DNA of 64,000 bases from JBBQXH01 sp963710975. Its GTDB lineage: Bacteria; Actinomycetota; Thermoleophilia; Gaiellales; Gaiellaceae. Below are positions 1 to 9,027 of this stretch, one piece after another (position 1 is the first letter of the stretch; each line of letters starts with the position of its first letter). The stretch is taken from NCBI GenBank assembly GCA_963710975.1, contig CAVQCG010000007.1, positions 1 to 64,000 on the forward strand, read 5' to 3'. Under the pieces are notes generated by a model. It was not told the DNA's origin and did not search any database. It was given only the letters and a program-made list of their open reading frames with translations. The position numbers and the translations under genes are program-made.

Positions 1-14
1 GAAACGTCAGGCAG

Positions 15-1091
15 GTGACACGAGTCGTCGTCCTCGATGTCCCGGTAGTGCCTTGCCAGATACGCTCTCCGGGGTGTGACGTGGGCCCAAAGCGTGCTCT
101 GGTTTCGCTGGTGGGTAGGTTCTGGCGTCGGCAGGTCGGAGCGGTAGGCGTTGTCGTCTGCGTCGTTCTTTCTGTGGCGGCGTGTTCTGGATCCTCGGGA
201 TCCTCGGTCGGTGCTTCGAGTGATGCCGCGCCCTCGGCGTCTTCGGCCACGGCTACTCAGGCGGGGGTTTCGGTGGCGGGGCTGGTCGATATCGGCGGGG
301 GCCATAGCTTGTTTCTGGAGTGCCGTGGCGCTGGCGTCCCGGTGGTCGTGTTGGTGGCGGGGACTCAGGGCGCCGGCGATGAGTGGACGCACGTGTTCGA
401 CGGTGGGGACACGTCGGCGGCCCCGATACCGAGTGATCGTGCTGTACTGCCCCGGGTCGCCAGGTTTACCCGCGTATGTGCGTACGACCGGCCGGGGACT
501 ACTCGTTTCGGCGGCGAGGTGTCGCCTTCGACGCTGGTCCGGCAGCCGACGACGGCGCAAGAGGGCGTCTCCGATTTGCATGCCCTGCTGACGGCTGCTG
601 GGGAGTCGGGCCCGTACGTGCTGGTGGGGGCGTCGTGGGCCGGTCTGATCGTGAAGCAGTTTGCGAGTACGTATCCCGCCGAGGTGTCCGGGCTGGTGTT
701 CGTCGACGGCGCCTCGGAGTTCGTGAAGGAGACGTTTACGCCGGCGCAGTGGACAGGCTGGATGGAGAAGATCAAGAGTTCGGCATCACCTGAGGGTCTC
801 GAGACGCCCGCCTACGAACCTAGCGTTGAGGCGCTCCGCGCGGCTCCTCCGGTGCCAGCGATGCCCGCGGTTGTACTGACCGCCGAGAAGCCGTGGGATC
901 TACAGGTCGGCGACGGGTCGACCTGGCCCGGGTGGCTGGAGGCGCAGGATCGGCTCGCGGCCCTGTTGAACGCGAAGCACATCACGAACACCAACAGCGG
1001 TCACGCGATCGGCGTCGAACAGCCTGCGCTCGTGGTTGATGCGATCCGAAGCGTCGTCGATTCAGCCCGGAGCGAGAGCCCGTCGCCGTGA
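15..1091 (+). CDS. alpha/beta hydrolase lipoprotein
   Basis: Secreted, probably membrane-anchored alpha/beta hydrolase of unknown substrate. A hydrophobic stretch ends in the lipobox LSVAAC (Cys57 from the first GTG), followed by a Ser/Ala-rich linker. The nucleophile elbow GASWAG lies near residue 206 and a C-terminal NSGHAIG supplies the likely catalytic His. The first 22 residues are not signal-like, so the GTG at position 81 (giving Cys35) is a better start. The frame is open to the window edge, so the gene could begin upstream. Third codon positions use more G and T than in neighbouring genes, a weak hint of different ancestry. The fold is fairly sure; the substrate is not known. Confidence 0.75.
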   Translation: MTRVVVLDVPVVPCQIRSPGCDVGPKRALVSLVGRFWRRQVGAVGVVVCVVLSVAACSGSSGSSVGASSDAAPSASSATATQAGVSVAGLVDIGGGHSLFLECRGAGVPVVVLVAGTQGAGDEWTHVFDGGDTSAAPIPSDRAVLPRVARFTRVCAYDRPGTTRFGGEVSPSTLVRQPTTAQEGVSDLHALLTAAGESGPYVLVGASWAGLIVKQFASTYPAEVSGLVFVDGASEFVKETFTPAQWTGWMEKIKSSASPEGLETPAYEPSVEALRAAPPVPAMPAVVLTAEKPWDLQVGDGSTWPGWLEAQDRLAALLNAKHITNTNSGHAIGVEQPALVVDAIRSVVDSARSESPSP

Positions 1092-1163
1092 CCTGAACGG
1101 GGGGTATCAGCGTTGTCTCGGGTTCGTCGATTGGCCCGCTACCCCAGGTGCCGTCGGGGAGTC

Positions 1164-1169
1164 TAGGAT
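1164..1169 (+). promoter_or_regulatory. -10 box, leaderless start
   Basis: TAGGAT lies six bases before the GTG at 1176 and there is no Shine-Dalgarno sequence. The spacing suggests that transcription starts at or next to the start codon. The same arrangement recurs at many genes in the window. Confidence 0.5.
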
Positions 1170-1175
1170 CCGGCG

Positions 1176-2141
1176 GTGGCCGATCCTCCGGATCCGGTGG
1201 AGCCCACACCGGTCGAGCTCCACGCCGCGCCGACCATCACGGGCAGGATCGCCGGCTGGGCGGCGAGGGCGAGGATCCTGCGCTCCCAGATCGAAGCGGC
1301 ACGGGCTCGTCATGCGTCGGTCGACTGTGCGTTCGATCTGGTGGAGCGGGACTCGACGATCGGCGGCGGAATGCTCGGCGGGGCGCTTGCCTACCGGCTG
1401 TTCGTGTTCTTGTTGCCGCTGGTGCTCTTTCTCGTCGCCGGGATCGGCGTCTACGCCGACGTGGCGGGGATGAGCCCAAGCGACGCGGCGTCCTACGCCG
1501 GCCTGACGGGACTGATCGCTCGCGAGGTGTCGGCGACGGCATCGAGCAGCGCGCGCTGGGCGATCTTCATCGTCACCTTCCCTGTTCTCCTCTACGCGAC
1601 GGGGATGCTCTACCGGGCGGTCGCAATCGTCCACGCGATCGCGTGGCACGGTTCGGGGCGCGAGGTCCGACTGACGCGCCGGGGGTTCGCGATCTTTGCC
1701 GGACTGCTGGTGACCTTTCTCGTCTGCGGCGTGCTCGTTGGTCAGGCACGCCGCGACGACGAAGTTGGCGGCGCGATCGCCCTTGTCGGGTACGCGGCGC
1801 TGCTGGGCGGCGCATGGCTGGCCCTCACGCGCGAGCTTCCTCGCCGTGAGGTCGGCTGGAAGGCTCTCCTTCCGGGAGCTGGCCTGTTTGCGGTCGGGAT
1901 GCTGTTCGTGAACGCCTTCAACGTCTACGTGACCTCGCGCCTGGTTGAGGGGCGCGCCGACACGTACGGAGCTCTCGGCATCGCTACCGCCCTCCTGTTC
2001 TCCCTTTACATCGCCGGACGCGTGATAGTCGCCTCGGCAGTGCTCAACGCAACCGTCGACACGCGGAGCCGATCGACTCGAGCACCAACCGAACCGACGC
2101 AGGGCGATGCGGAGGGCGGCTCTGGGCCTCCTCCCTCCTGA
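1176..2141 (+). CDS. YihY/BrkB family membrane protein
   Basis: Polytopic inner-membrane protein of 321 aa, the usual length for the YihY/BrkB family (once mis-annotated as ribonuclease BN). After an amphipathic N-terminus come about six hydrophobic segments. The region GGMLGGALAYRLFVFLLPL near residue 65 is the typical first membrane segment of the family, and the C-terminal region with YGALGIATALLFSLYIAGR is also typical. Its molecular function is not established, although transport or envelope roles are proposed. The GTG start follows a -10-like TAGGAT. It stands alone between two genes on the same strand. Confidence 0.85.
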   Translation: MADPPDPVEPTPVELHAAPTITGRIAGWAARARILRSQIEAARARHASVDCAFDLVERDSTIGGGMLGGALAYRLFVFLLPLVLFLVAGIGVYADVAGMSPSDAASYAGLTGLIAREVSATASSSARWAIFIVTFPVLLYATGMLYRAVAIVHAIAWHGSGREVRLTRRGFAIFAGLLVTFLVCGVLVGQARRDDEVGGAIALVGYAALLGGAWLALTRELPRREVGWKALLPGAGLFAVGMLFVNAFNVYVTSRLVEGRADTYGALGIATALLFSLYIAGRVIVASAVLNATVDTRSRSTRAPTEPTQGDAEGGSGPPPS

Positions 2142-2303
2142 GAGTAACGGGCTGCGGGCTTCTTCCTATCCGGTCCGCTCGGGCGGCCGGAACCTCGTGC
2201 GGGTTCGATGCCCGTCACGTTTCCCACGTCGAAGGTAGGCTCGTCCGCGGCCTCAGGTCACAGCAACAGGACGAACCAACTGTCCGACTGAGAGGAGAAG
2301 GAG

Positions 2304-2594
2304 ATGGCGTACGGAGTTGTGCATCAGTTCGCAGGTGGCACGAAGGAGCAGTACGAGGCGTCGATCGCCGCAGCGCATCCCAGCGACGGCAGGCTCCCGG
2401 AGGGTCAGGTCTTTCATGCTGCCGGCCCGTCGGCCGGTGGTTGGACGATCGTGGCGATCCACGACTCGCAGGAGAGCTGGGAGCGGTTCAATACGACGGT
2501 GCTGATGCCGCTGATGGCGCAGGGCATCGAAGGTGGCTTCACAGCTGCGCCCCAGGAAACGACGTTCGAGGTCTACAAGCAGGTGACCTCCTAA
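2304..2594 (+). CDS. small dimeric alpha-beta barrel-like protein
   Basis: A 96-residue soluble protein with no signal or membrane segment. The pattern of a short N-terminal strand (YGVVHQF), a helix with KEQYEASI, a strand GWTIVAIHDS and a helix SWERFNTTVL resembles the small ferredoxin-like, antibiotic-biosynthesis-monooxygenase type barrels that act as dimers. No catalytic residue can be named. The start is well supported: the purine-rich AGGAGAAGGAG sits directly upstream of the ATG, one of the strongest ribosome-binding sites in the window. Function unknown. Confidence 0.7.
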   Translation: MAYGVVHQFAGGTKEQYEASIAAAHPSDGRLPEGQVFHAAGPSAGGWTIVAIHDSQESWERFNTTVLMPLMAQGIEGGFTAAPQETTFEVYKQVTS

Positions 2595-2726
2595 CCCAAC
2601 CATCGACATGGCAGGACCACTCGCAACGCGTGGCGAGCTCGACGACGTTCAGGGGCCTAACCGGAGACGGGGTTTCGCGTGGCGACGGGCAGGGGAAGGG
2701 CTCTGCGCCGTCGAAGCGGCAGCGCG

Positions 2727-3134
2727 ATGGGCGGCTGGCTCCTCCCGACTCTTGGATACGTCCTGACGGTGGGTCTGCTCGGCGTGACGTCGAAGCTCGC
2801 ACTTCGGGACATGTCCTGGCAGGAGCTCATGCTCTGGCTTCCGATCTCCTACGTCGTCTATGCGGTCGGGCTCGCCCTGTCAGGAACACGATTCCAGACG
2901 GGGGACGGCGCCGGATGGGCAGCACTCACCTCGATCTTCGGCGGCACCGCCGTCGTCCTGCTCTTCGTCGCCCTCTCCCGGGGCGATGCGAGTCGCGTCG
3001 TGCCGGTGTCGTCGATCTATCCGCTGGTGACCGTGGTGGTCTCCGTCATCTTCCTCTCGGAACGCTTCACCGCCACCCGTGGCCTCGGGGCGGCCCTTGC
3101 GGTCGTCGGGGTCGTGCTACTGAGTCGCCCGTAG
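2727..3134 (+). CDS. EamA-like half-size transporter
   Basis: A 135-residue membrane protein with four to five hydrophobic helices, matching a single EamA/EmrE-like repeat of the drug/metabolite transporter superfamily. The closing motif, SSIYPLVTVVVSVIFLSER followed by a last helix ending VVLLSRP, is typical of that repeat. Full DMT proteins carry two such repeats, so this one probably works as a dimer. Substrate unknown. A GTG at 2679 would add 16 basic residues; the ATG at 2727 leads straight into the first helix and is preferred. Confidence 0.75.
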   Translation: MGGWLLPTLGYVLTVGLLGVTSKLALRDMSWQELMLWLPISYVVYAVGLALSGTRFQTGDGAGWAALTSIFGGTAVVLLFVALSRGDASRVVPVSSIYPLVTVVVSVIFLSERFTATRGLGAALAVVGVVLLSRP

Positions 3135-3178
3135 CGCAGACCCAGAGGCAGCCGGTCCGGCGCGTGATCCGTTGCAGG

Positions 3179-3325
3179 TCAGGCGGTGGCGTGGTCGAGA
3201 GCGGTGATCTGCTCCTCGACCGCATCCAGACGCTCGTCGATCTCGGCGCTTGCCCGCTTCATCCGGGTGAGGAGGTCATCGAGCTGGCTGAGCAGTTCGT
3301 CCTGCCATTCAGGTGGAGTCGGCAT
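3179..3325 (-). CDS. small coiled-coil protein
   Basis: Predicted 48-residue acidic protein (60 if the TTG at 3361 is used). The sequence from WQDELLSQLDDLL through IDERLDAVEEQI has a heptad-like pattern and should form one long helix or coiled coil. It lies just downstream of the Vps62-membrane gene on the same strand and could be co-transcribed with it. No family is recognised. It is called because codon use matches neighbouring genes and nothing better occupies the gap. Confidence 0.45.
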   Translation of the reverse strand: MPTPPEWQDELLSQLDDLLTRMKRASAEIDERLDAVEEQITALDHATA

Positions 3326-3382
3326 GAGACTCACCGTAGGTGCATCCGGCGTATTCGGCAAGAGGCCAGATCGGCCCGGGTA

Positions 3383-5323
3383 TCACGTCGGTACCTCGGC
3401 AGGGAGCACCGTGGGCTCCTGCCGCGCCGTCGACGTGAGCTGCTCGCGAACGCGAAGGTCGTGGTAGAGGTACGTCGTCACGATCGCCACGAACGGTGTG
3501 GCCACCGCGTACACGAGCCCGGACACGATGTTGATCACGTTGAAGGACGCGGACGACACGAAGAGCAGAGCGATGCCAATGAGCGGTCCAACCGCCAGGA
3601 CGATTCCACCGACGACCAGGATGATCGACGCGACACGGAACCAGTGCCCGCGCACCAGCCTGCTGCTGCGCACCAGCGCGCGGACGGCGCCTCGGTCCTC
3701 GAGCTGCACGGCCTGCGCGAAGAGCGACCAGCGGCCCACGAGCCACACGACGATCGGGATTCCGACCAGCGTCAGCTGGAGCAACTCGGCGATGCCGACG
3801 GCAATGACCGCCGCGAAGAGAAGGTACCTCACCTTCCCGCGAAGCTGTCGGTAGCTGCCGAGTGCGCTGGCCGGGCGTCCTGCGTCGATGTCTGACATCG
3901 CGCTCGCGACCGCGGCCTGAACGACTGCCAGAGTCAGGATCGTGAACGCGAGACCGATCTCGACGGCGAGCGTGACGGCAAGCCCCTCCCGTCGCCCGGT
4001 CACCGCGAGGAGATTCCTGAGCCCGAGCTCGAAGACGAGCCACTGGGCGAGCGCGACGAACACCGAGACGGGGATGAAGACGAGCCCGATCCGGACGAAC
4101 AGGCCCAGGTGGTCGCGGTACATCCGCCATCCACAGGCGACGATCTGCCCCCAGGCGCGGCGGCGTGCGAGTCGTAGCGGCGACGACTCCCTCCAGGTGG
4201 TGCGTGAGATGGCGAACGCAAAGAGGAGGACGAGCCCGACGAGTACGAGCACGACAGGCACCCAGTTGCGCAGCGCCTTCGTGAGCACCGCGGATCCACG
4301 CGCGATCGCGGTGCAGAAGAAGTCGGTCGCCTCGGGTCCGATGAGATTGGCGGACGGGATCGTGAAGCTCTCGTCACGCCACGTCTCCGTCCAGGTGATC
4401 GGCTTCGTCCACTGCGTCTTCAGGTTCATGCCCGTGGGGCCGTTGAAGAAGGCGGGCTGCCGCTCCCCCCAGCGGCCTCCGAAGGCGAGCCAGGGGAAGT
4501 CCGCCAGGTACGTGGCGCGGTCTTCCGGCACGGTGACGACCGCCGGTCGAACCTCCTCGTGCGGGCCCGTCGTGTCGTCGCAGCCGACACCCTCCGAGGC
4601 GGTGCGTCCGAGGTAGAGCGCCGAGCGGAACTTGTTGGCCTGCGAACCGGCACCCGGATAGACCACCGGATGCGTCCCGTCGACGATCTCGAGCTTGTCG
4701 TCCTCCCCCCAGCGTGCCCGCTCGGCACCCTCGTGGGCGCTGTAGCCGACCTCCACGGGTGACCGCGTCAGCGCTTGCTCGGCGTCGTCGGCGTCGAAGA
4801 GGAGCTGGATCATCTCCCAGTCGCCCTCGTGGGTGTTGTTGAAATCGTTGAAGAGGTAGAAGAACCAGTACTGGAGCGCGAGCTTGCCCGGGTGGCCGGG
4901 CTCGGTCACGACTCGCGCGTAGGTCGTCGGTGGTGCTTTCCCTTCGAGCCGCTGCGACCACTCCTCGTAGCTGCAGCTCGGATCGAGCGCGTTACCGGGA
5001 AAGTCGAGGTGGTAGTCGACGCGGGAGGAGGTGAGGTCAGTCGCCTGGGGAGCGATCTTGACGACGTTCACGTCGTCCCAGGGGCCTCGCAGCACCACCT
5101 CGTCGTTCCCGAAGAGCAGGTTCACGTCGATCGGGCGGAAAGGCGATCCGTTCGTGCACCGGTCATCGTCCGCCTTCAGGCGCATGACGGGCGCGTACTT
5201 CTCGGCCAGCTCGACATCTGCAGGATCTGCGCCCGTCGACGCCGCCGCCGTGGCGGTCGCCTGGACGGCACACCACGCGGCGAGGGCGCAGAGGATGACG
5301 AGCGCGCGCGAGGATCGAGGCAC
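3383..5323 (-). CDS. Vps62-domain protein with membrane C-terminus
   Basis: A 646-residue exported protein. Residues 1-28 form a cleavable-looking signal peptide. Residues 35-345 resemble the Vps62 family, with KYAPVMRL near the start and the hallmark HEGDWEM near residue 165. A hydrophobic helix near 355-375 leads to a C-terminal half with about six membrane segments (residues 400-630) and the motif CGWRMYRDHLGLFVRIGL. That half resembles the glycerophosphodiesterase-type membrane domain and the separate protein at 51649-52347. Its biological role is unknown. The fusion is unusual (see findings). Confidence 0.75.
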   Translation of the reverse strand: MPRSSRALVILCALAAWCAVQATATAAASTGADPADVELAEKYAPVMRLKADDDRCTNGSPFRPIDVNLLFGNDEVVLRGPWDDVNVVKIAPQATDLTSSRVDYHLDFPGNALDPSCSYEEWSQRLEGKAPPTTYARVVTEPGHPGKLALQYWFFYLFNDFNNTHEGDWEMIQLLFDADDAEQALTRSPVEVGYSAHEGAERARWGEDDKLEIVDGTHPVVYPGAGSQANKFRSALYLGRTASEGVGCDDTTGPHEEVRPAVVTVPEDRATYLADFPWLAFGGRWGERQPAFFNGPTGMNLKTQWTKPITWTETWRDESFTIPSANLIGPEATDFFCTAIARGSAVLTKALRNWVPVVLVLVGLVLLFAFAISRTTWRESSPLRLARRRAWGQIVACGWRMYRDHLGLFVRIGLVFIPVSVFVALAQWLVFELGLRNLLAVTGRREGLAVTLAVEIGLAFTILTLAVVQAAVASAMSDIDAGRPASALGSYRQLRGKVRYLLFAAVIAVGIAELLQLTLVGIPIVVWLVGRWSLFAQAVQLEDRGAVRALVRSSRLVRGHWFRVASIILVVGGIVLAVGPLIGIALLFVSSASFNVINIVSGLVYAVATPFVAIVTTYLYHDLRVREQLTSTARQEPTVLPAEVPT

Positions 5324-5399
5324 GCCGTGACGTTACCCCCCTCGGCGCCCGGCGCGATACCGTAGTGCGCCACACGAGACGCGAGAGGAGAGACGGGCG

Positions 5400-6101
5400 A
5401 TGCCGGAAGGGCTGTCGGCCTCGGAGGTCGGCAAGGAGATCTCGCAGCACGCGAAGCACCACCGGGGGCCGCACGACCACGAGCGGCGAGACAGGGTCAT
5501 CTCGATCCTCGAAGCCGTGCTCCTCTCCGTGGTCACGCTTGTCGCCGCCTGGTCGGGCTACTCCGCGGCCAAGTGGAACACCGAGTCGCGCGTGGATCTC
5601 GCACGGGCTTCCTCCGAGCGGACGGAGGCCGATCGTGCCCAGCTCGACGCGCTCGAGCTGCGCAACTTCGACGCGTCGACGTTCAACGCGTGGGTCGCCG
5701 CCTACACGGTGGGGAACGAAACCGCGATGGAGATTGCAGAGCGACGCTTCCGACCCGAGTTCGCCGTCGCGTTCGACGCCTGGCGCGCGACGAACCCCGA
5801 GACGAACCCCGACGCGCCGAAGGGCCCGACGTACATGCCGCAGTACCACCAGCCCGGACTTGCCGAGGCCGAGGCGCTGGACGCGCAGGCGGACGAGTCG
5901 TTCGAGGCGGGGTCGTCAGCGGGCGAGACCTCGGACAACTACATCCGGGTCACGGTCTTCCTTGCGAGCGTCCTCTTCCTGGTCGGCATCAGCACGCATT
6001 TCCCGCTGAGGAGCGTTCGCTACGGGCTCGTCTCGGTTGGGGCAGTGCTCCTCGTCGTGTCCCTGGTGCAGCTTCTTCAGCTCGAAGGTCCGCCGAGCTA
6101 G
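5400..6101 (+). CDS. conserved membrane protein, function unknown
   Basis: A 233-residue protein with a His-rich cytoplasmic start (HAKHHRGPHDHERRD), one membrane helix near residues 38-55, a long mostly helical middle region, and two to three membrane helices at the C-terminus. The arrangement resembles DUF4337-like proteins, but the family call is weak. GAGAGGAGAGACGGGCG just upstream gives a good ribosome-binding site. It is divergent from the Vps62 gene and overlaps the next minus-strand gene by four bases at the stop codons. Confidence 0.6.
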   Translation: MPEGLSASEVGKEISQHAKHHRGPHDHERRDRVISILEAVLLSVVTLVAAWSGYSAAKWNTESRVDLARASSERTEADRAQLDALELRNFDASTFNAWVAAYTVGNETAMEIAERRFRPEFAVAFDAWRATNPETNPDAPKGPTYMPQYHQPGLAEAEALDAQADESFEAGSSAGETSDNYIRVTVFLASVLFLVGISTHFPLRSVRYGLVSVGAVLLVVSLVQLLQLEGPPS

Positions 6102-7234
6102 CCTCGCGCCGGCACGTCGCGGAACACCATCAGCGACCCTGAGTAGCACGCAACCCAGACCTGCCGCGTCGCGTTGTCGTACGTGATACCTATCGGATCG
6201 GGGTTCGTCCGTACGGTCTGAACGACCTTCAGGTCGCTCGTGCGAACCTTCGACACGGTGTCGGATTCGTAGTTGACGACGTACAGCGACTGCCCGTCCC
6301 TCGCGATCGTCATGCTGCGGGGCGCGCTTCCAGTCGACACCTTCCGCACGACAGTCCCTGTCGAGACGTTGATCTTCGCCACCCGCCCCTCCGCATTGAG
6401 CGTCGCGTAGAGGAAGTTTCCTTCGGGCCCGATCACCAGGTGCCGCGGACTCACGCCGACGCCGCGGAACCAGCCGAGCTTCAACGTGTGGAGATCGAGC
6501 ACCGCGATGTCGCTCGATCCCATGACGGCGATGTATGCGCTGTCGCCCTTCGGATCGACGGCGATCCCGCGCGGGTATGCCCCGACCGGGATCCGCCTGA
6601 TCTCTTTCGCCTTGGCGATGCCCACCACGCTCAGGTCGTACGAGCACCAGTTGCTGACGAGCAGGAGCCGGTCGTCCGGCGTGACAGCGAGGAACTTCGG
6701 CACTGCTCCGACCTTGATCGCCCGGTTGATCCTCAGCTTCTTGACACCGATGCGGTAGACGAAGCTGTCGTCGATCCCCGACCCGGGCGAGCAGACGTCG
6801 TCACCCTGGCGGGAGAAGCCCGGACCGTACATCGAGTAGTTCGACACGTATGCCGTCCTGCCGTCAGGCGAGAACGCGGCTTCGACCGGCGCCCCGCGGA
6901 CGACGCCCTTGTATCGCGGATACCCGAGCTTCGCGAGGTTGACCGCGTCCCGGATCGTCTTCACAAGCCGGCCCCGCCGGTCGTACACGGTGATCGTGTG
7001 TCGATACATCATGTTCTGCGCGAAGAACCGACCGGTCTGGGACGAGACGACCGACTTGGGCGAGATCGAGCCGGTCACGGTGCGCACCTCACGCAGGCGA
7101 AGGGCTGACGATGGCGTGTCGGTCGCGGCGCGGTAACCGGCGGAGCCTCCAGCCGGACGGGCGGCCGCCGCCACGGGAAGCGCCGCCGTGAGTGCAGCCG
7201 TCAAGCCGACGGCGAGAACGAACCGGGCACGCAT
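6098..7234 (-). CDS. secreted YncE-like beta-propeller protein
   Basis: A 378-residue secreted protein with a signal peptide (MRARFVLAVGL... through AAAARP), then repeated beta-propeller blades of the YncE/40-residue type. The recurring pattern is 'G.FAV.PDG...YV.N...' as in AYVSNYSMYG, LLVSNWCS, AYIAVMGSSD, FLYATLNAEG and LYVVNYESD. Such proteins bind surface partners or act as scaffolds; no enzyme motif is seen. The ATG at 7234 is chosen over an upstream start because it opens the signal peptide directly and a -10 box (TAGCCT) lies seven bases before it. Confidence 0.8.
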   Translation of the reverse strand: MRARFVLAVGLTAALTAALPVAAAARPAGGSAGYRAATDTPSSALRLREVRTVTGSISPKSVVSSQTGRFFAQNMMYRHTITVYDRRGRLVKTIRDAVNLAKLGYPRYKGVVRGAPVEAAFSPDGRTAYVSNYSMYGPGFSRQGDDVCSPGSGIDDSFVYRIGVKKLRINRAIKVGAVPKFLAVTPDDRLLLVSNWCSYDLSVVGIAKAKEIRRIPVGAYPRGIAVDPKGDSAYIAVMGSSDIAVLDLHTLKLGWFRGVGVSPRHLVIGPEGNFLYATLNAEGRVAKINVSTGTVVRKVSTGSAPRSMTIARDGQSLYVVNYESDTVSKVRTSDLKVVQTVRTNPDPIGITYDNATRQVWVACYSGSLMVFRDVPARG

Positions 7235-7241
7235 GCCGCTC

Positions 7242-7247
7242 AGGCTA
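7242..7247 (-). promoter_or_regulatory. -10 box, leaderless start
   Basis: TAGCCT on the minus strand is seven bases upstream of the beta-propeller ATG at 7234, with no ribosome-binding site between. It supports the chosen start. Confidence 0.45.
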
Positions 7248-7295
7248 GACGACTCGGTGGCGCGCCGGTCCGCCCGTATCAGCCAGAATCGACGC

Positions 7296-7862
7296 ATGCC
7301 GACTACGGATACGGATGCAGCTCTTGACAGCGTCGCCCGAACGCGAAATACTCGCCGTGCCCGCGGGGGTGGTTTGAATCTTCGGATTGGAGCCGTTCGC
7401 GCGGGCTTTCCTTTGCGCGTGATCGGAGGGCTGGCACTCGGGGTACTCGTGCCCCTCGTGGCGACGGCATGCGGAGGCGGATCCGCTCCGGATCAGGGAT
7501 CGACGACGACCGTTCCGGCTGCAAGCGTAACGACGGGAGGCGACTCGGCCAGTGCCGAGATAACGGGTCTCGTCGAGGCCTGGTACGCACGCGCCGACCC
7601 TGCCGTCTGCGAGGAGATGACCGCGAAGCTGCTCGAGTACGGCTGGGGTAAGACGGGCGCGAAGGGCGTCAAGGCCTGTCGGACGAGCATCGAGGCGTCC
7701 GATCCGGTCGCCGATACCAAGGTCGAAACACCCAAGGTGTCGGGCGAGCGCGCCACCGTCGTCGTCGCCTACACGCTCGACAAGAAGAGCCAGCGCGACA
7801 AGATCAGGCTCGTGCGGAGGGACGGCGCCTGGAAGCTCGACGCGGTCTCGCGGATTTCCTAG
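7296..7862 (+). CDS. lipoprotein, NTF2/DUF4878-like
   Basis: Predicted lipoprotein with the lipobox LVATAC, a Thr/Ser-rich linker, then about 110 residues (AEITGLVEAWYARADPAVC...) that look like a small cone-shaped NTF2/DUF4878-type domain ending in WKLDAVSRIS. Counting from the ATG, the lipid-modified Cys is residue 59, which is long for a lipoprotein signal. The real start may be the TTG at 7374 or the GTG at 7419. The role is unknown. It is divergent from the propeller gene and converges on the next gene with a three-base overlap. Confidence 0.65.
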   Translation: MPTTDTDAALDSVARTRNTRRARGGGLNLRIGAVRAGFPLRVIGGLALGVLVPLVATACGGGSAPDQGSTTTVPAASVTTGGDSASAEITGLVEAWYARADPAVCEEMTAKLLEYGWGKTGAKGVKACRTSIEASDPVADTKVETPKVSGERATVVVAYTLDKKSQRDKIRLVRRDGAWKLDAVSRIS

Positions 7863-8766
7863 CTGCAGGCTCCACTCGTCGCCGGCACCTCGCGAAGCGC
7901 CGTCCAGGCAACTTCGCTCGTCGTGTAGAAGTCGTAGAGGCTGTAGCCGTAGGGCCGACACGCGGCGATCGCGTTCATGAAGCCTCGCGCCTCGGCAGGG
8001 CTGGTCGAGGAGGCAACGCCACCGATCATGTGGATCGGAATGTCGAGGCTTCCCGGTCTCGGCCCGGATGATCGCGATGCTCTTCATCGTGTACTTCCGC
8101 ACCGGGGGCCCGCCCTCCACACGGTAGGTGTAGTAGGACATCGGCAGGATCACGTCGTAGATCCCCGCGAGTCCGGCATAGGGGAAGGCCGGCCAGTAGG
8201 TCGGCGAGAGCTGCATGCCACGCGGCGAGGGGATGATCGCCCCGAGCGGGTATGTACCTCCGACCGCCTGCTCGGATTCCGCGGGAGACGGTGAGCAGGC
8301 GTGTGTTTCGCAGGGCGGCCGAGGATACGAGGGCGGACTCGATGTCCAGGGCGAACGAGTCGAACGCCTGGCCGTTGGCGCTTCGGAAGGCGATCGCTGC
8401 GAGCGAGCGGGAGAGGTCGCGCTTGACGCGGGTGAACGATGGGAGATACCAGGCGACGACGTCGAGCCCGGCGGCGTGGGCTGCCTCGAGCAGCTTGCCG
8501 GTCGCAGCGGGCCTCACGATGGCAACGTCCTGGCTGTAGTTCGACGTCTCGAGATAGATCGTCTTCACGCCCCGGGCGACGATCGCCGCGACAACCTCCT
8601 TCGGCTTCTGGAACGCCGGCTTGTCGAAGATGTCGATCCAGGTGCCGAACCCCTTGTACGGCGAGATCTTGGCCTGAGCGGCGCCCGCCGGCGATGCCAT
8701 GGCCAATGTCATGCCGACGACGGCCGCGAACACCGCGACCAGCGCCCTCGTTCGTGCAGCGCTCAC
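7859..8766 (-). pseudogene. secreted glycosidase-like TIM-barrel protein, two frameshifts
   Basis: Reading the minus strand from the GTG at 8766 gives a signal peptide and then KGFGTWIDIFDKP, TIYLETSNYS and AAGLDVVAWYLP, typical of a TIM-barrel glycoside-hydrolase-like protein. The frame shifts near 8268, where GTYPLGAIIPSPRGMQ continues, and again near 8049, where DIPIHMIGGVASS runs on to the stop at 7859. Both shifts equal one extra base. Joined, the protein is about 302 residues with sensible content in every segment, so these are recent breaks or sequence errors. It neighbours the related fusion gene at 9028. Substrate unknown. Confidence 0.7.
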
Positions 8767-9014
8767 GGGCTCGATTGTAGAAACGCCGTATGAGGGACTC
8801 GTAAAGAAGCAGCCCGCGCGTCCGCCGAGGCCCTCGACGATCAGCCCGGCAGGAGTCCGCGCGGACCACGCAGAACATCGGCCTCGAGGAATGCGGATCA
8901 TCGGACGACCAGCCCCGCCAACGCCGGCTCGGCGCCGGGTGTCTCGAAGCCCGTGAAACCGCTCGCACAGCCGAATCGGAGCTGTTTCACGTGGTGCCCC
9001 GGGAGACCGGCCGG

Positions 9015-9020
9015 TATCGT
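9015..9020 (+). promoter_or_regulatory. -10 box, leaderless start
   Basis: TATCGT ends seven bases before the ATG at 9028 and there is no Shine-Dalgarno sequence, matching the leaderless pattern seen across the window. Confidence 0.4.
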
Positions 9021-9027
9021 GTAGCGA

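Noticed and set aside
2190..2225. tRNA-like T-arm (GCGGGTTCGATGCCCGT) followed by a CCCA-type end
   Set aside because: No matching acceptor, D or anticodon arm is found upstream, so it is not a tRNA gene. It could be an old integration-site remnant, but no integrase or duplicated end supports that.
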